Part shown: positions 26,135 through 34,745 of the stretch, piece after piece
Numbering within the stretch: the first letter of the stretch is position 1
Layout of the letters: each line of letters begins with the position of its first letter
Position numbers and translations under genes: made by a program
The notes under the pieces: model-generated
Database searches by the model: none
The model's input: the letters and a program-made list of their open reading frames with translations, nothing else
Told to the model about the DNA's origin: nothing
NCBI RefSeq assembly: GCF_018145655.1
Contig: NZ_JAGSSY010000001.1
Coordinates: 124,001-188,000, forward strand
Length of the DNA stretch: 64,000 bases
Direction: 5' to 3'
DNA from: Campylobacter anatolicus
Lineage (GTDB): Bacteria > Campylobacterota > Campylobacteria > Campylobacterales > Campylobacteraceae

Positions 26135-27406
26135 TTAAAATTTATAAACGATGCGTCCACTTTTTATCGTTAATACTGCAGCTCCTTTTAACTTCTTTCC
26201 AAACAATGGTGAATTTATCGACTTTGAGCGATTTATATTCTCATCGTAAATATACTCCACATCAGGGTCAATGATCGCTATATCAGCAAGCATTCCACTC
26301 TCTATGCGTCCTTTATCTTTTAAATTTAACATCTTTGCCGCATTTGTTGATGTTAGCTCTACCATTCGCTCTAAGCTTATAACGCCTTCATCTACGAGTT
26401 TTAGCGTCAGTGGTACGAGTGTTTGAAGTCCGATGATACCAAATGGTGCGTGGTCAAAATCAACTATTTTTTCATCACTGTGATGCGGTGCATGGTCGGT
26501 TGCTATAACATCAACTAAGCCGTTTTTTAAAGCTTCGCGAAGTGCGAGTATATCACGTTTTTCACGTAAAGGTGGAGACATTTTAAAATTTGCATTATAA
26601 GAGTTTTGCAATATATCATCATCACTAAAGCTAAAGTGGTGTGGCGTAACTTCACAAGTGATATTTATGCCATCTTTTCGCCCCATTTCTATAATTTTGA
26701 GCGAGTATTCAGAGCTTACGTGAGCGATATGTATGTGAGCTCCCGTAAGCTTTGCAAGTAGCATATCACGACTAACCGCAATCTCCTCTTTTTCGCGTGC
26801 CATACCTTTTAGTCCAAGTATAGCAGAGACTTTGCCCTCGTGCATTACTCCTTGACGACAAAGCGAACAGTCCTCTGAGTGGCTTATACAAAAACTACCA
26901 AACATCTTTGAATACTCCAAGGCTGCACGCATAACGCTTGAGCTTGACACTGGCAGGCCGTCATCACTAAAAGCTACTGCTCCAGCCTCCATAAGATCGC
27001 CCATCTCAACTATCTCAGAGCCATTTAATCCCTTACTTATAGCCGCTATAGGTAAAAGATCAATTAGCCCACACAATTTTGCTTTCTCTATCATCGCACG
27101 AGTGATTGAGGCATTATCATTTACTGGATTTGTATTTGCCATACACATACAAGTCGTTACGCCACCAGCAACTGCAGCCTGTGAGCCTGAGATTATATCA
27201 TCTTTATACTCATACCCCGGGTCTCTAAAATGCACGTGCATATCTATAAGTCCTGGCATAACAAGCTTTCCATATGCATCTATCGTCTCATCAGCCATTA
27301 TATCATCACTAGTAACTGCGACTATCTTGTCATTTTCTATTAAGACATTTGCTTTAAATTTTTTATCACTATTTACGACTGTGCCGTTTTTTATAGCTAT
27401 TTTCAT
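26135..27406 (-). CDS. pyrC: dihydroorotase
   Basis: Encodes 423 residues of the long class I type. DMHVHFRDPGYEYKDD carries two metal histidines; CEVTPHHFSFSDDD and ATDHAPHHSDEK carry the others and the catalytic aspartate. It cyclises carbamoyl-aspartate to dihydroorotate in pyrimidine synthesis. It starts 2 bases after pyrB and is the last gene of the run from the Rrf2 regulator. Confidence 0.94.
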   Translation of the reverse strand: MKIAIKNGTVVNSDKKFKANVLIENDKIVAVTSDDIMADETIDAYGKLVMPGLIDMHVHFRDPGYEYKDDIISGSQAAVAGGVTTCMCMANTNPVNDNASITRAMIEKAKLCGLIDLLPIAAISKGLNGSEIVEMGDLMEAGAVAFSDDGLPVSSSSVMRAALEYSKMFGSFCISHSEDCSLCRQGVMHEGKVSAILGLKGMAREKEEIAVSRDMLLAKLTGAHIHIAHVSSEYSLKIIEMGRKDGINITCEVTPHHFSFSDDDILQNSYNANFKMSPPLREKRDILALREALKNGLVDVIATDHAPHHSDEKIVDFDHAPFGIIGLQTLVPLTLKLVDEGVISLERMVELTSTNAAKMLNLKDKGRIESGMLADIAIIDPDVEYIYDENINRSKSINSPLFGKKLKGAAVLTIKSGRIVYKF

Positions 27407-27408
27407 CT

Positions 27409-28338
27409 TTAGCCTCGATTATTTATAAGTGTATTTAGTATTGCCATACGCATAGCTACGCCATTTTCAACTTGGTTTAATATAACAGAGTGCGTTCCGT
27501 CTGCTACGTCTGAATTTAACTCTACGCCACGATTTATCGGACCTGGGTGTAGGACAATGGCATCAGATTTGGCTAAATTTATACGATTTTTATTAAGTCC
27601 GAAAAATTTAGAGTATTCACGTGAGCTAGGAAATGCCACGTCCCCATCAGCCCTTTCTAGCTGTATTCGAAGCATAATGATGACATCACTGCCCTCACAT
27701 GCCTCCTCCATATTTTTACAAATTTGGCATTCAAATACTTCTGCATCTTTTGGCATCATCATCGGCGGAGCAAAGAGCTTGACGTTAATACCTAGCTTCC
27801 TCATCGCCCATATATCAGACCTTGCCACACGGCTACGTGCGATGTCTCCAATGATAGAGACGCTCGTGCTACTATCAAGTGCTTTGCCGTATTCACGAAG
27901 TGTAAATAGATCTAATAGCCCCTGCGATGGGTGTTCGTTTGTACCATCTCCTGCATTTACGATACTAGCGTCAGTATGCTGAGCAGCTAGTTTGGCAGCA
28001 CCTGAGCTTGGATGGCGAAGCACGATAATGTCACTCTTCATTGCAGACATATTATTCATCGTATCTATGAGCGTTTCACCTTTTTTTACACTTGAGTTTG
28101 ATGCAGTAAAATTTATCGTATCAGCTCCAAGTCTTTTTGCAGCTATCTCAAAGCTGGTTCTGGTACGTGTTGAATTCTCATAAAAAGCGTTTATCGTAGT
28201 TTTGCCACGAAGGTAGTCATTTTTTTTAACATCTTTTAAATTTAGCTCTTTAAACTCCTTTGCTACATCTAAAAAATATAAAATTTCTTCCTTACTAAGC
28301 TCTCTAAGTCCTATTAAATCCTTGCGTTTATATCTCAT
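27409..28338 (-). CDS. pyrB: aspartate carbamoyltransferase catalytic subunit
   Basis: Encodes 309 residues. The carbamoyl phosphate motif STRTRTSFE (about 56-64) and the later HPSQGLLDLFTL and HPGPINRGVE motifs are intact. It joins carbamoyl phosphate and aspartate. It is directly followed by pyrC. No pyrI regulatory gene is next to it. The upstream Sel1-type gene ends 18 bases before the start. Confidence 0.97.
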   Translation of the reverse strand: MRYKRKDLIGLRELSKEEILYFLDVAKEFKELNLKDVKKNDYLRGKTTINAFYENSTRTRTSFEIAAKRLGADTINFTASNSSVKKGETLIDTMNNMSAMKSDIIVLRHPSSGAAKLAAQHTDASIVNAGDGTNEHPSQGLLDLFTLREYGKALDSSTSVSIIGDIARSRVARSDIWAMRKLGINVKLFAPPMMMPKDAEVFECQICKNMEEACEGSDVIIMLRIQLERADGDVAFPSSREYSKFFGLNKNRINLAKSDAIVLHPGPINRGVELNSDVADGTHSVILNQVENGVAMRMAILNTLINNRG

Positions 28339-28356
28339 TTTCGCTCCTTTTAAGCG

Positions 28357-28761
28357 TTATTTAGTTGCAAACACACAAGCTGGTTCATATCCACCGTCGC
28401 AAGATTTTTTAAACAATGCACGGACTTTACTCTCATCATTTACCTTCTCTTTGCCAGATCCAAAAGCATACATCTCACCAAGCTTGCTACACGCCATAGG
28501 CTCATTATCATCGCACATTTTTGTAAAAATTTGCTCCGCGTGGACTTTGTCTTTTTTTACACCATCACCGTTAAAAAGCAATATGCCATTCATCGTACAA
28601 GCTCGTTTAATACCTTCTCCACACGCCCTATCGTAAAGCCCATATGCAGCTTCATATTTACTAGCCTTAAAGAGCTCTTCTGCTTTTGCATAGTTTTCAC
28701 TTGCCATCGCAGAAATGCCAATAAAACCAATCACAAAAGCTAAAATAGCAAATTTTTTCAT
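28357..28761 (-). CDS. secreted Sel1-repeat protein
   Basis: Encodes 134 residues: a signal peptide (MKKFAILAFVIGFIGISAMA) and about two to three Sel1-like helical repeats with paired cysteines (YDRACGEGIKRACTMNGILLF, MACSKLGEMYAFGSG, CDGGYEPACVFA). Disulfide-bonded Sel1 repeats of this kind occur in the Hcp family of Helicobacter. It is periplasmic or secreted, probably a protein-protein interaction module. It lies between the 75-aa gene and pyrB with 18-base gaps. Confidence 0.82.
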   Translation of the reverse strand: MKKFAILAFVIGFIGISAMASENYAKAEELFKASKYEAAYGLYDRACGEGIKRACTMNGILLFNGDGVKKDKVHAEQIFTKMCDDNEPMACSKLGEMYAFGSGKEKVNDESKVRALFKKSCDGGYEPACVFATK

Positions 28762-28779
28762 TCTCTCTCCTTTTTAATC

Positions 28780-29007
28780 TTACTTCTCAAATAATTTTGG
28801 ATGTCGCTTTTTCATAAACTCAACAATCGCTATTACCTCATCAACACCCTCTGCATCTGAGTCTTGCAATGCCTCATCTATGCACTCCACATATATCTGT
28901 GCTGCCTCTTCAAGCTTACTTTTCTTAACGCCTGCATAATACATAAGCCCATCAAGTACTACGCTAAGCTCGTAACTAAGCTCATCTATACTTACCTCTT
29001 CTTTCAT
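28780..29007 (-). CDS. small acidic conserved-type protein (75 aa)
   Basis: Encodes 75 residues, mostly helical and acidic (SIDELSYELSVVLDGLMYYAG, ECIDEALQDSDAEGVDEVIA). No signal or membrane segment. Its start overlaps the stop of the DHH phosphoesterase by 4 bases, so the two are translated together; it may act with that protein. No family recognised. Confidence 0.65.
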   Translation of the reverse strand: MKEEVSIDELSYELSVVLDGLMYYAGVKKSKLEEAAQIYVECIDEALQDSDAEGVDEVIAIVEFMKKRHPKLFEK

Positions 29008-30020
29008 AACCCCTCCTGTGTCTTTTTATTTATTAGCTCCACAACTTGCGATTTTATCATCTCATACTCAAAGCTATCTTTAAAATTTGAAAACATTCCA
29101 CCACTTGCATTAACGTGTCCGCCACCGCCTACTAAGTGCTTTGCCATCGCACTCACATCTATCTTGCCATTTGCACGAAAACTCATAGTTTTTTTGTTTG
29201 TGATGTCTATAAAAAAGTCAAAGTCTGGATTTGCGACTAAAAAGTCATTGCCTATAACGGAAGTATTTCCTATATTATAAGTCAAAATCCCATTAAAGCC
29301 ATTATATCTTATGCTAAATTTATCACGATTTTTGCTTAATAACCGCACGACATAAGCCGAAATAAGATTGCTTAGCGTATCATCTTTATCAAATTTAAAA
29401 AACTCCTTTTTTATCGTATGTATCTGCATATCAAGTCCGATATAGTCGTTTTTTGCGTTAAAAAACTGCTGTGCATGTAAGAGCAGGTGAAACATATAAA
29501 GGTTGTTTTCACGCTCAAACATTACTTTATTTATCTCCTTAGCATTTGCAATAAGTCCCAAACAGACCTTACCCATCTCAAAATCTACATCATCTTTTAG
29601 CCAGATATCTACCGCATTTACTACATCGCTAAATTTTTTAAGCTCAGTGTTTTGCACAAACATAGAGGCAAAAAAATCGTATGTAATCTTTGTCGCACAA
29701 CGTGAGCTATCTAAAAAATACCACGGATATGCACTCGCACACTCAGCTCCACTTTGGTGATGATCTAGCAAAAATAGTTTTGCATTTTTACCTTGTAAGG
29801 CCGTCTCGTAGCTCTCGCACTGCGTCATTGTTAAATTTAAATCAGTTATAAGTATGACCGCCTCTTCATCGCCAAGTTCAGAGACGATAGCACCGAATTT
29901 CTCATCTATCTCACGACCATAGTTTGAGTTGCTAAATTTAATATCCTTAAAATAAAAATTTGTAATAAATTGTGCTCCATATCCGTCCAAATCAGTATGC
30001 GAAAGGTGATAAAATTTCAT
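29004..30020 (-). CDS. DHH-family phosphoesterase
   Basis: Encodes 338 residues. DHH motifs: HTDLDGYGAQF (about 8-18), ITDLNLTM, LLDHHQSG and a C-terminal GGGGHVNASGG of the DHHA1 part. Such proteins cleave short oligoribonucleotides, pAp or cyclic dinucleotides with manganese. The exact substrate here is not clear. It starts 9 bases after flhA and overlaps the 75-aa gene. Confidence 0.85.
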   Translation of the reverse strand: MKFYHLSHTDLDGYGAQFITNFYFKDIKFSNSNYGREIDEKFGAIVSELGDEEAVILITDLNLTMTQCESYETALQGKNAKLFLLDHHQSGAECASAYPWYFLDSSRCATKITYDFFASMFVQNTELKKFSDVVNAVDIWLKDDVDFEMGKVCLGLIANAKEINKVMFERENNLYMFHLLLHAQQFFNAKNDYIGLDMQIHTIKKEFFKFDKDDTLSNLISAYVVRLLSKNRDKFSIRYNGFNGILTYNIGNTSVIGNDFLVANPDFDFFIDITNKKTMSFRANGKIDVSAMAKHLVGGGGHVNASGGMFSNFKDSFEYEMIKSQVVELINKKTQEGL

Positions 30021-30029
30021 TTTTGTCCT

Positions 30030-32201
30030 TTATAAATTTTCTACTTGTATGACACCAACCGTTTCAAATGGTGTATTTGCTGAGATCTCAGCAAAACTTA
30101 GCACGACGATGTCAATGCCAAAATTTGTGCATATATTTGCTATAAATTTACGCAAACTAGGCTCAACGCAAAGTATCATCGCTCCGTGTTGACTTAGCGG
30201 TCGTTTCTCTTTTTCAGTGCGTAAAGCCTGCACTATAGCAGAAGTTTGTGCGACATTTATCATAAGATGATACGCTCCATCCTTATACTGCACCGCATCC
30301 ATAAGTCTTTGCTGGACCGATGTCTCAAGGATATAAAAGCTAAGTTGTCCCTGCTCATCAGTATAAAGTGCAGTTATCACCCTTGCAAGAGCGGCACGGA
30401 CATGTTCTATAATCATATCTAAATTTTTACTCACTTCAGCCACATCACTAAGTGATTCAAGTATGCTTAGTAGGTCTTTTATAGGAATATTATCTTTTAG
30501 TAAGGCTTTAAGTACCTTTTGTATAAGACTAATCGGAGCTATACGCAACGTGTCTTCAACGATAACAGGATAATCATTTTTAAGCTTATCTAATAAATTT
30601 TGCGTCTCTTGGCGAGTGAGTAATTCGGCAGCATTTTGCTTGATAAGCTCACTCATATGCGTTGAGATGACACTGGCAGGATCAACTATCGTATAACCGC
30701 TAAGTATTGCATCTTCTTTAATGTTTGCATCTATCCAAAGTGCGTCTAGTCCAAATACCGGCTCTTTTGTCGGAATCCCCTCTATACCCTCGCTCACCAG
30801 CCCACTATCCATTGCTAAAAATTTATCTGCATATATCTCACCTTGTCCTATAACTATGCCTTTTAGCTTAAAGCGATATTCATTTGGTGGAAGTTGCAAG
30901 TTATCACGGATACGAATTTTTGGCATTAAAAAGCCAAGCGAAGAGGCGATATTGCGTCTCATAGCACGTATCCGCTCTATTAGATCAACATCGGCTAATT
31001 TAAGCAGGCCATAACCTAGGTCAAGCTCTAAAATTTCAAGCTTTAATATATCATTTATCTTTGTCTCTTCTTCACGAGCTATCTCTTCATCGCTCTTTTT
31101 AGGCATTTTTTGAGCTGTTGTGCCACTGACTGGTTCAGGAGATTTCACTCCAATCTTGCTCTTTTTCGAAGTTGTCAAAACGTCCAAACTTCCATCTTGC
31201 GTCTGCTTTATAATATATCCAAGCCCTAAAAATAATACCGCAATAAATCCAAGCGAGAGTGTCGGAAGCCCTGGTACAAGGGCAAACATAAATAGTATAA
31301 AGCCAACGATAAGTAGCGTCTTATAATCGCCCAAAAGCTGCTTTAACGTCCCTTCTGCGAAGTTATCATCATCTTTGCTCGCACGCGTGATGATGATAGC
31401 GGTCGCTGTAGATGTGACAAGACCTGGGATTTGGCTAACAAGTCCATCGCCTATGGTAAGTATGGTATAAAACTGAGCCGATGTCGCCATATCAAGGTCG
31501 TGTTGAAATACGCCTATAGCAAAGCCACCGATTATATTTATGATGGTTATAATTATACCTGCAACTGCATCGCCTTTTATAAATTTAGACGAACCATCCA
31601 TTGCTCCGTAAAAATTCGCCTCACCAATGATAGCTTGACGGCGTTCTCTGGCAGTTTTCTCATCTATTAGCCCTGCGTTTAAATCCGCGTCTATCGCCAT
31701 TTGTTTTCCAGGCATCGCATCGAGCGTAAAACGTGCTTGCACCTCACTCACACGCGTAGAACCCTTTGTAACAACCATAAAATTTATAAGCACAAGTATA
31801 CTAAAAACGATGATGCCAATGATATAGTTACCTCCGACTACAAACTGCCCAAAACTTGAGATGATCTCACTAACAGCTTCAGGTCCATTATGTCCTTCAC
31901 TCAGTATCATACGTGTTGTTGCAATATTTAAAGAGAGACGAAATAACGTGATGATAAGGATAAGCGTTGGGAAGGTACTTAGATCAGTTGGCTTTGGCAC
32001 ATAGATTGAGATTAGGATAATAAGAACCGAAACAGATATAGAAAGTGCTAAGAAAAAATCAAGCACCGTGCTAGGTAATGGCACTATAATGATAGCAAGG
32101 ATTGCCATTATTACACCAACTATACTTAAGCTTTTAAATTTAATAATAGGTGCTAGAAATGGTGCAACAAGCGTTAGGATGTTATTTTTTTGTTTTGCCA
32201 T
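30030..32201 (-). CDS. flhA: flagellar biosynthesis protein FlhA
   Basis: Encodes 723 residues. The N-terminal half has about eight membrane helices and the FHIPEP-type signature region (MPGKQMAIDADLNAGLIDE). The C-terminal half is the cytoplasmic domain that docks chaperone-substrate pairs. It is the export gate of the flagellar type III system, and in campylobacters it is also needed to activate sigma-54 flagellar genes (known). The start overlaps the Rrf2 stop by one base (TAATG). Confidence 0.96.
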   Translation of the reverse strand: MAKQKNNILTLVAPFLAPIIKFKSLSIVGVIMAILAIIIVPLPSTVLDFFLALSISVSVLIILISIYVPKPTDLSTFPTLILIITLFRLSLNIATTRMILSEGHNGPEAVSEIISSFGQFVVGGNYIIGIIVFSILVLINFMVVTKGSTRVSEVQARFTLDAMPGKQMAIDADLNAGLIDEKTARERRQAIIGEANFYGAMDGSSKFIKGDAVAGIIITIINIIGGFAIGVFQHDLDMATSAQFYTILTIGDGLVSQIPGLVTSTATAIIITRASKDDDNFAEGTLKQLLGDYKTLLIVGFILFMFALVPGLPTLSLGFIAVLFLGLGYIIKQTQDGSLDVLTTSKKSKIGVKSPEPVSGTTAQKMPKKSDEEIAREEETKINDILKLEILELDLGYGLLKLADVDLIERIRAMRRNIASSLGFLMPKIRIRDNLQLPPNEYRFKLKGIVIGQGEIYADKFLAMDSGLVSEGIEGIPTKEPVFGLDALWIDANIKEDAILSGYTIVDPASVISTHMSELIKQNAAELLTRQETQNLLDKLKNDYPVIVEDTLRIAPISLIQKVLKALLKDNIPIKDLLSILESLSDVAEVSKNLDMIIEHVRAALARVITALYTDEQGQLSFYILETSVQQRLMDAVQYKDGAYHLMINVAQTSAIVQALRTEKEKRPLSQHGAMILCVEPSLRKFIANICTNFGIDIVVLSFAEISANTPFETVGVIQVENL

Positions 32202-32605
32202 TATTTTTTAATAATATCGCTTAGTTTAATCTCATCAAGCATCTCATCTACCTTGTTTTGTAGTCCGCTAAACATAGTCCAAATTTGACAGCTTAAAGCT
32301 TTATTCGACGGACAACCATCGACTGAGCTTGAGCATTCAAATACACTAACTTCACGTCTCTCGGCACACTCAATGATAGTCTTTACACTAACATTTTGTG
32401 CGTCCGTGCTTAGCATAAAGCCACCATTTGCCCCTTTATAGGACTTTAAAATTTGCTCTTTTGCTAAATTTTGTAAAATTTTTGCTAAAAAACTCTTTGA
32501 AATTTTTAACTCATTCGATATAGTATCAACATCTACGGGAGATGATTTTTGTGATATTAAGATGAGTGAAAGCAGTGCATATTCGCTTGCCTTTGTAAAA
32601 AGCAT
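32201..32605 (-). CDS. Rrf2-family transcriptional regulator
   Basis: Encodes 134 residues. The winged-helix start KASEYALLSLILISQ, the recognition region ISKSFLAKILQNLAKEQILKS and KGANGGFML are typical of Rrf2/IscR/NsrR. Three cysteines follow at C91, C98 and C106 (spacing x6, x7), with a further C80. This could hold an iron-sulfur cluster, though the spacing is wider than the x5/x5 of IscR. First gene of the run with flhA, so a redox or NO signal may influence flagellar export genes (inference). Confidence 0.88.
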   Translation of the reverse strand: MLFTKASEYALLSLILISQKSSPVDVDTISNELKISKSFLAKILQNLAKEQILKSYKGANGGFMLSTDAQNVSVKTIIECAERREVSVFECSSSVDGCPSNKALSCQIWTMFSGLQNKVDEMLDEIKLSDIIKK

Positions 32606-32726
32606 AAATTACCTTTGATTTTCATTGTTTAACTTGTTATTTTATAGAATTTTTACTGCATTTTTGATTAATTTTGAGTATATTTTTAATTTTTCTAAAT
32701 TTTATTTAATTTTATGTTTTTTATGT

Positions 32727-32732
32727 TATAAT
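32727..32732 (+). promoter_or_regulatory. -10 box of rpsO
   Basis: TATAAT in ATGTTATAATCGCC lies 37 bases before ATG 32770. Confidence 0.65.
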
Positions 32733-32769
32733 CGCCATTTTATTTTAATTTACCAATCAGGAGGTCATC

Positions 32770-33042
32770 ATGGCTTTGGATTCGGCTCAAAAAGCTCAAA
32801 TAGTTGCGAAATTCGCTCGAAAAGAGGGAGATACTGGCTCTCCAGAGGTTCAGATAGCACTTTTAACTGCACGTATTTCTGGACTTACAGAACACCTTAA
32901 GATATCCAAAAAGGACTTCTCTTCACGCCTTGGTTTGTTAAAACTTGTAGGTCAGAGAAAGAGGCTCTTAAAGTATCTTAAAAACAAAGATTATACAACT
33001 TACTCTAAGCTTATCGCTGAGTTAAGTATAAGAGATAAATAA
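32770..33042 (+). CDS. rpsO: 30S ribosomal protein S15
   Basis: Encodes 90 residues, complete. The signature [16 protein letters not shown] and [13 protein letters not shown] are present. It binds 16S rRNA in the platform. A full AGGAGG site lies at 32759-32764. Usually autoregulated by binding its own leader; no clear pseudoknot was seen. It is divergent from the Rrf2 operon and monocistronic, with a terminator at 33055. Confidence 0.98.
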   Translation: MALDSAQKAQIVAKFARKEGDTGSPEVQIALLTARISGLTEHLKISKKDFSSRLGLLKLVGQRKRLLKYLKNKDYTTYSKLIAELSIRDK

Positions 33043-33054
33043 TCCTTTTTAATT

Positions 33055-33069
33055 TGGGGCTTTGCCCCA
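33055..33069 (+). terminator. terminator of rpsO
   Basis: TGGGGC, a TTT loop and GCCCCA form a 6-bp stem followed by CTTTTC, 12 bases after the stop. Confidence 0.75.
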
Positions 33070-33295
33070 CTTTTCTACACTTTACATCCAAATTATATAA
33101 ATTAAATTTAATGCAAATCTATATTTAATACAATAAAAGCTTATAACAAAAATAAGAGTAGCCGAAGGCTGGTTAAATGCCAGAGCGATTTTATATAAAC
33201 ACTCCGTTATTTTAATAAAAAATTTTATACAAACTATAACTATTTTAAAAAATAATTTTATAAACTACATATATTATATTTTAAAATTTTAATGA

Positions 33296-33320
33296 TATGC
33301 AAATATGGTTTATTTGCATA
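33296..33320 (-). terminator. inverted repeat at the end of the decayed gene
   Basis: TATGCAAATA and TATTTGCATA form a perfect 10-bp stem with a 5-base loop. It covers the last codons and stop of the minus-strand pseudogene and is followed on minus by ATCATTAAAATTTT. Probably its old terminator. Confidence 0.5.
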
Positions 33321-34353
33321 CTTTTTTAACCCACCTTATTTTCTTTGGCTTTATCCCTACCACCCTCACATCCACTCTTTTATAAAATCTATCCTTATAT
33401 TGTATCTTGCTGGTATTATTTAGAGCATAGTTAAGATATGAGATGTTATAAAGTTCATTGGAGCTTATTATATTATTATTTGTTAGATGTATTAAAATTT
33501 TACATCATTGTTTTTAACTATCTTACTTATCGATGTTGTTCCAAGCTCTTTTAAGCTTACAAATTTATCATCTTGTTTAATAATAATAGTTTTAAATTCA
33601 AGCTCATTTAGCTCTTTATGATTCATACTATTAGCTTCAAGGATTATACTAACTCTTTTATCTCCTGATGTATTTAATTTACCTGTATCTGTATATAAAT
33701 CTCTTACATCTATCTCTCTAATACTATCAAATTTTAAGTTATGCTTCCATTGGCATTCATTCTCATAGCTATTACACTATCACTTAATGAGACTGAAGCT
33801 TTATTGATGTCTGTTTTAATGCTCTTTTTACATTTTCTAAATTTGAGAGATTAAAGTCTAATCTTGTAGCTTTGTTAAACTCATTTTGTATAGCAAGCAT
33901 AAAGATGATTTAGTATCTTTTAATTTAGTTATTCATTGGCATTTTCTACACTGTAATCTTTTAAATTTTTACTCAACCACTCTATATCTTTAGTATAAGC
34001 ATCAAGCTCTTTATAATAGTCATTATAAAACTTCATAAAGCTATCTCTTTGATATTTGTTATAAGAGAAGTCTTTATCTTTAGGAGTATCAGACTTTATT
34101 ATGAGATTAAACTCACTAAGTTTTAATTTACATTTTTACACCTTTATAAAGATCATTCATATCCAAATTGCCATTTTCATTACTATATAGATCAAATTCA
34201 ACCCATGGTTTTTGATTTAAATAGGGATCACTATCTATAGTAGCTACTTGATGACCATTTTTGCCAAATGAAGTTTTATTACTGTTTAAGCCTTTCCAGC
34301 CAACCTCATATTGTAAATCTTTGCGGTAGTATTTATGTAAAAATTTTATTAGA
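33310..34353 (-). pseudogene. decayed protein-coding gene, multiply frameshifted
   Basis: On the minus strand, protein-like segments follow one another in different frames: KDLQYEVGWKGLNSNK to about 34129; then NLIIKSDTPKDKDFSYNKYQ; MLAIQNEFNKATRLDFNL; ASVSLSDSVIAMRMNANGS; FDSIREIDVRDLYTDTGKL; and SSNELYNISYLNYALN to a stop at 33310-33312. At least four frameshifts or stops separate them. The intact protein would have been about 340 residues. I do not recognise the family. Codon use resembles the neighbours, so it was probably a resident Campylobacter gene or cassette. Confidence 0.75.
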
Positions 34354-34374
34354 CCCTATAAGAAAAATTGTTAA

Positions 34375-34485
34375 TTAACATCTTTGAATGATTTTTACCA
34401 AGATATAGTGGTTAAAGGAGATGAATTAGAACAGTTAAATATTGTAGGTAAAGTTCGTGCTAGGTTTTCTATGGATATTATATAG
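34375..34485 (+). pseudogene. short coding remnant on plus strand (36 aa)
   Basis: An open frame reads DFYQDIVVKGDELEQLNIVG and ends RARFSMDII before TAG. It has protein-like composition but no start codon. It adjoins the decayed minus-strand gene and may be the end of another lost gene. Confidence 0.4.
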
Positions 34486-34704
34486 TTTTAAATAAGGTTT
34501 GAGCGAAGTGCAAATTTATAAAACTTTTTCTAACAGGGATAATAAGTTAAATTTAAAGTATAACTACAGAATATTAAAATCAAGAATTTTTAAATTTATA
34601 TAAAAAAATACGAAAATATAAAAAATAACACTCATAGCAGAAGCTTTAATCTAATTCTTATTTTGTTTTTGAGTGATATAAGCTTCTTAAAACAATTATA
34701 ATAA

Positions 34705-34737
34705 ATTTGTAGCCATAAGCTTAAAATGGCTACAAAT
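34705..34737 (-). terminator. terminator of the UPF0210 gene
   Basis: ATTTGTAGCCAT (34705-34716) and ATGGCTACAAAT (34726-34737) form a perfect 12-bp stem with a 9-base loop. It begins 8 bases after the stop on the minus strand and is followed there by TTATTATAATTG. Confidence 0.8.
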
Positions 34738-34745
34738 ATGTAAAT

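Larger units (their letters stand above)
33043..34745. other. gene-poor region between rpsO and the UPF0210 gene (1.7 kb)
   Basis: No intact gene. It holds the rpsO terminator, an AT-rich spacer, an inverted repeat at 33296-33320, a decayed minus-strand gene (33310-34353), a plus-strand fragment (34375-34485) and the UPF0210 terminator. It looks like a site where accessory genes have been gained and lost. Confidence 0.7.

Noticed and set aside
27102-28636. Plus-strand open frames opposite pyrC, pyrB and the Sel1 gene
   Set aside because: They are antisense to well-supported genes and have no ribosome sites or families.
33150-33185. Hairpin-rich stretch (AGCCGAAGGCT, TGG...CCA) that recalls a tRNA arm
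   Set aside because: No cloverleaf, no T-loop sequence and no acceptor stem could be built around it.
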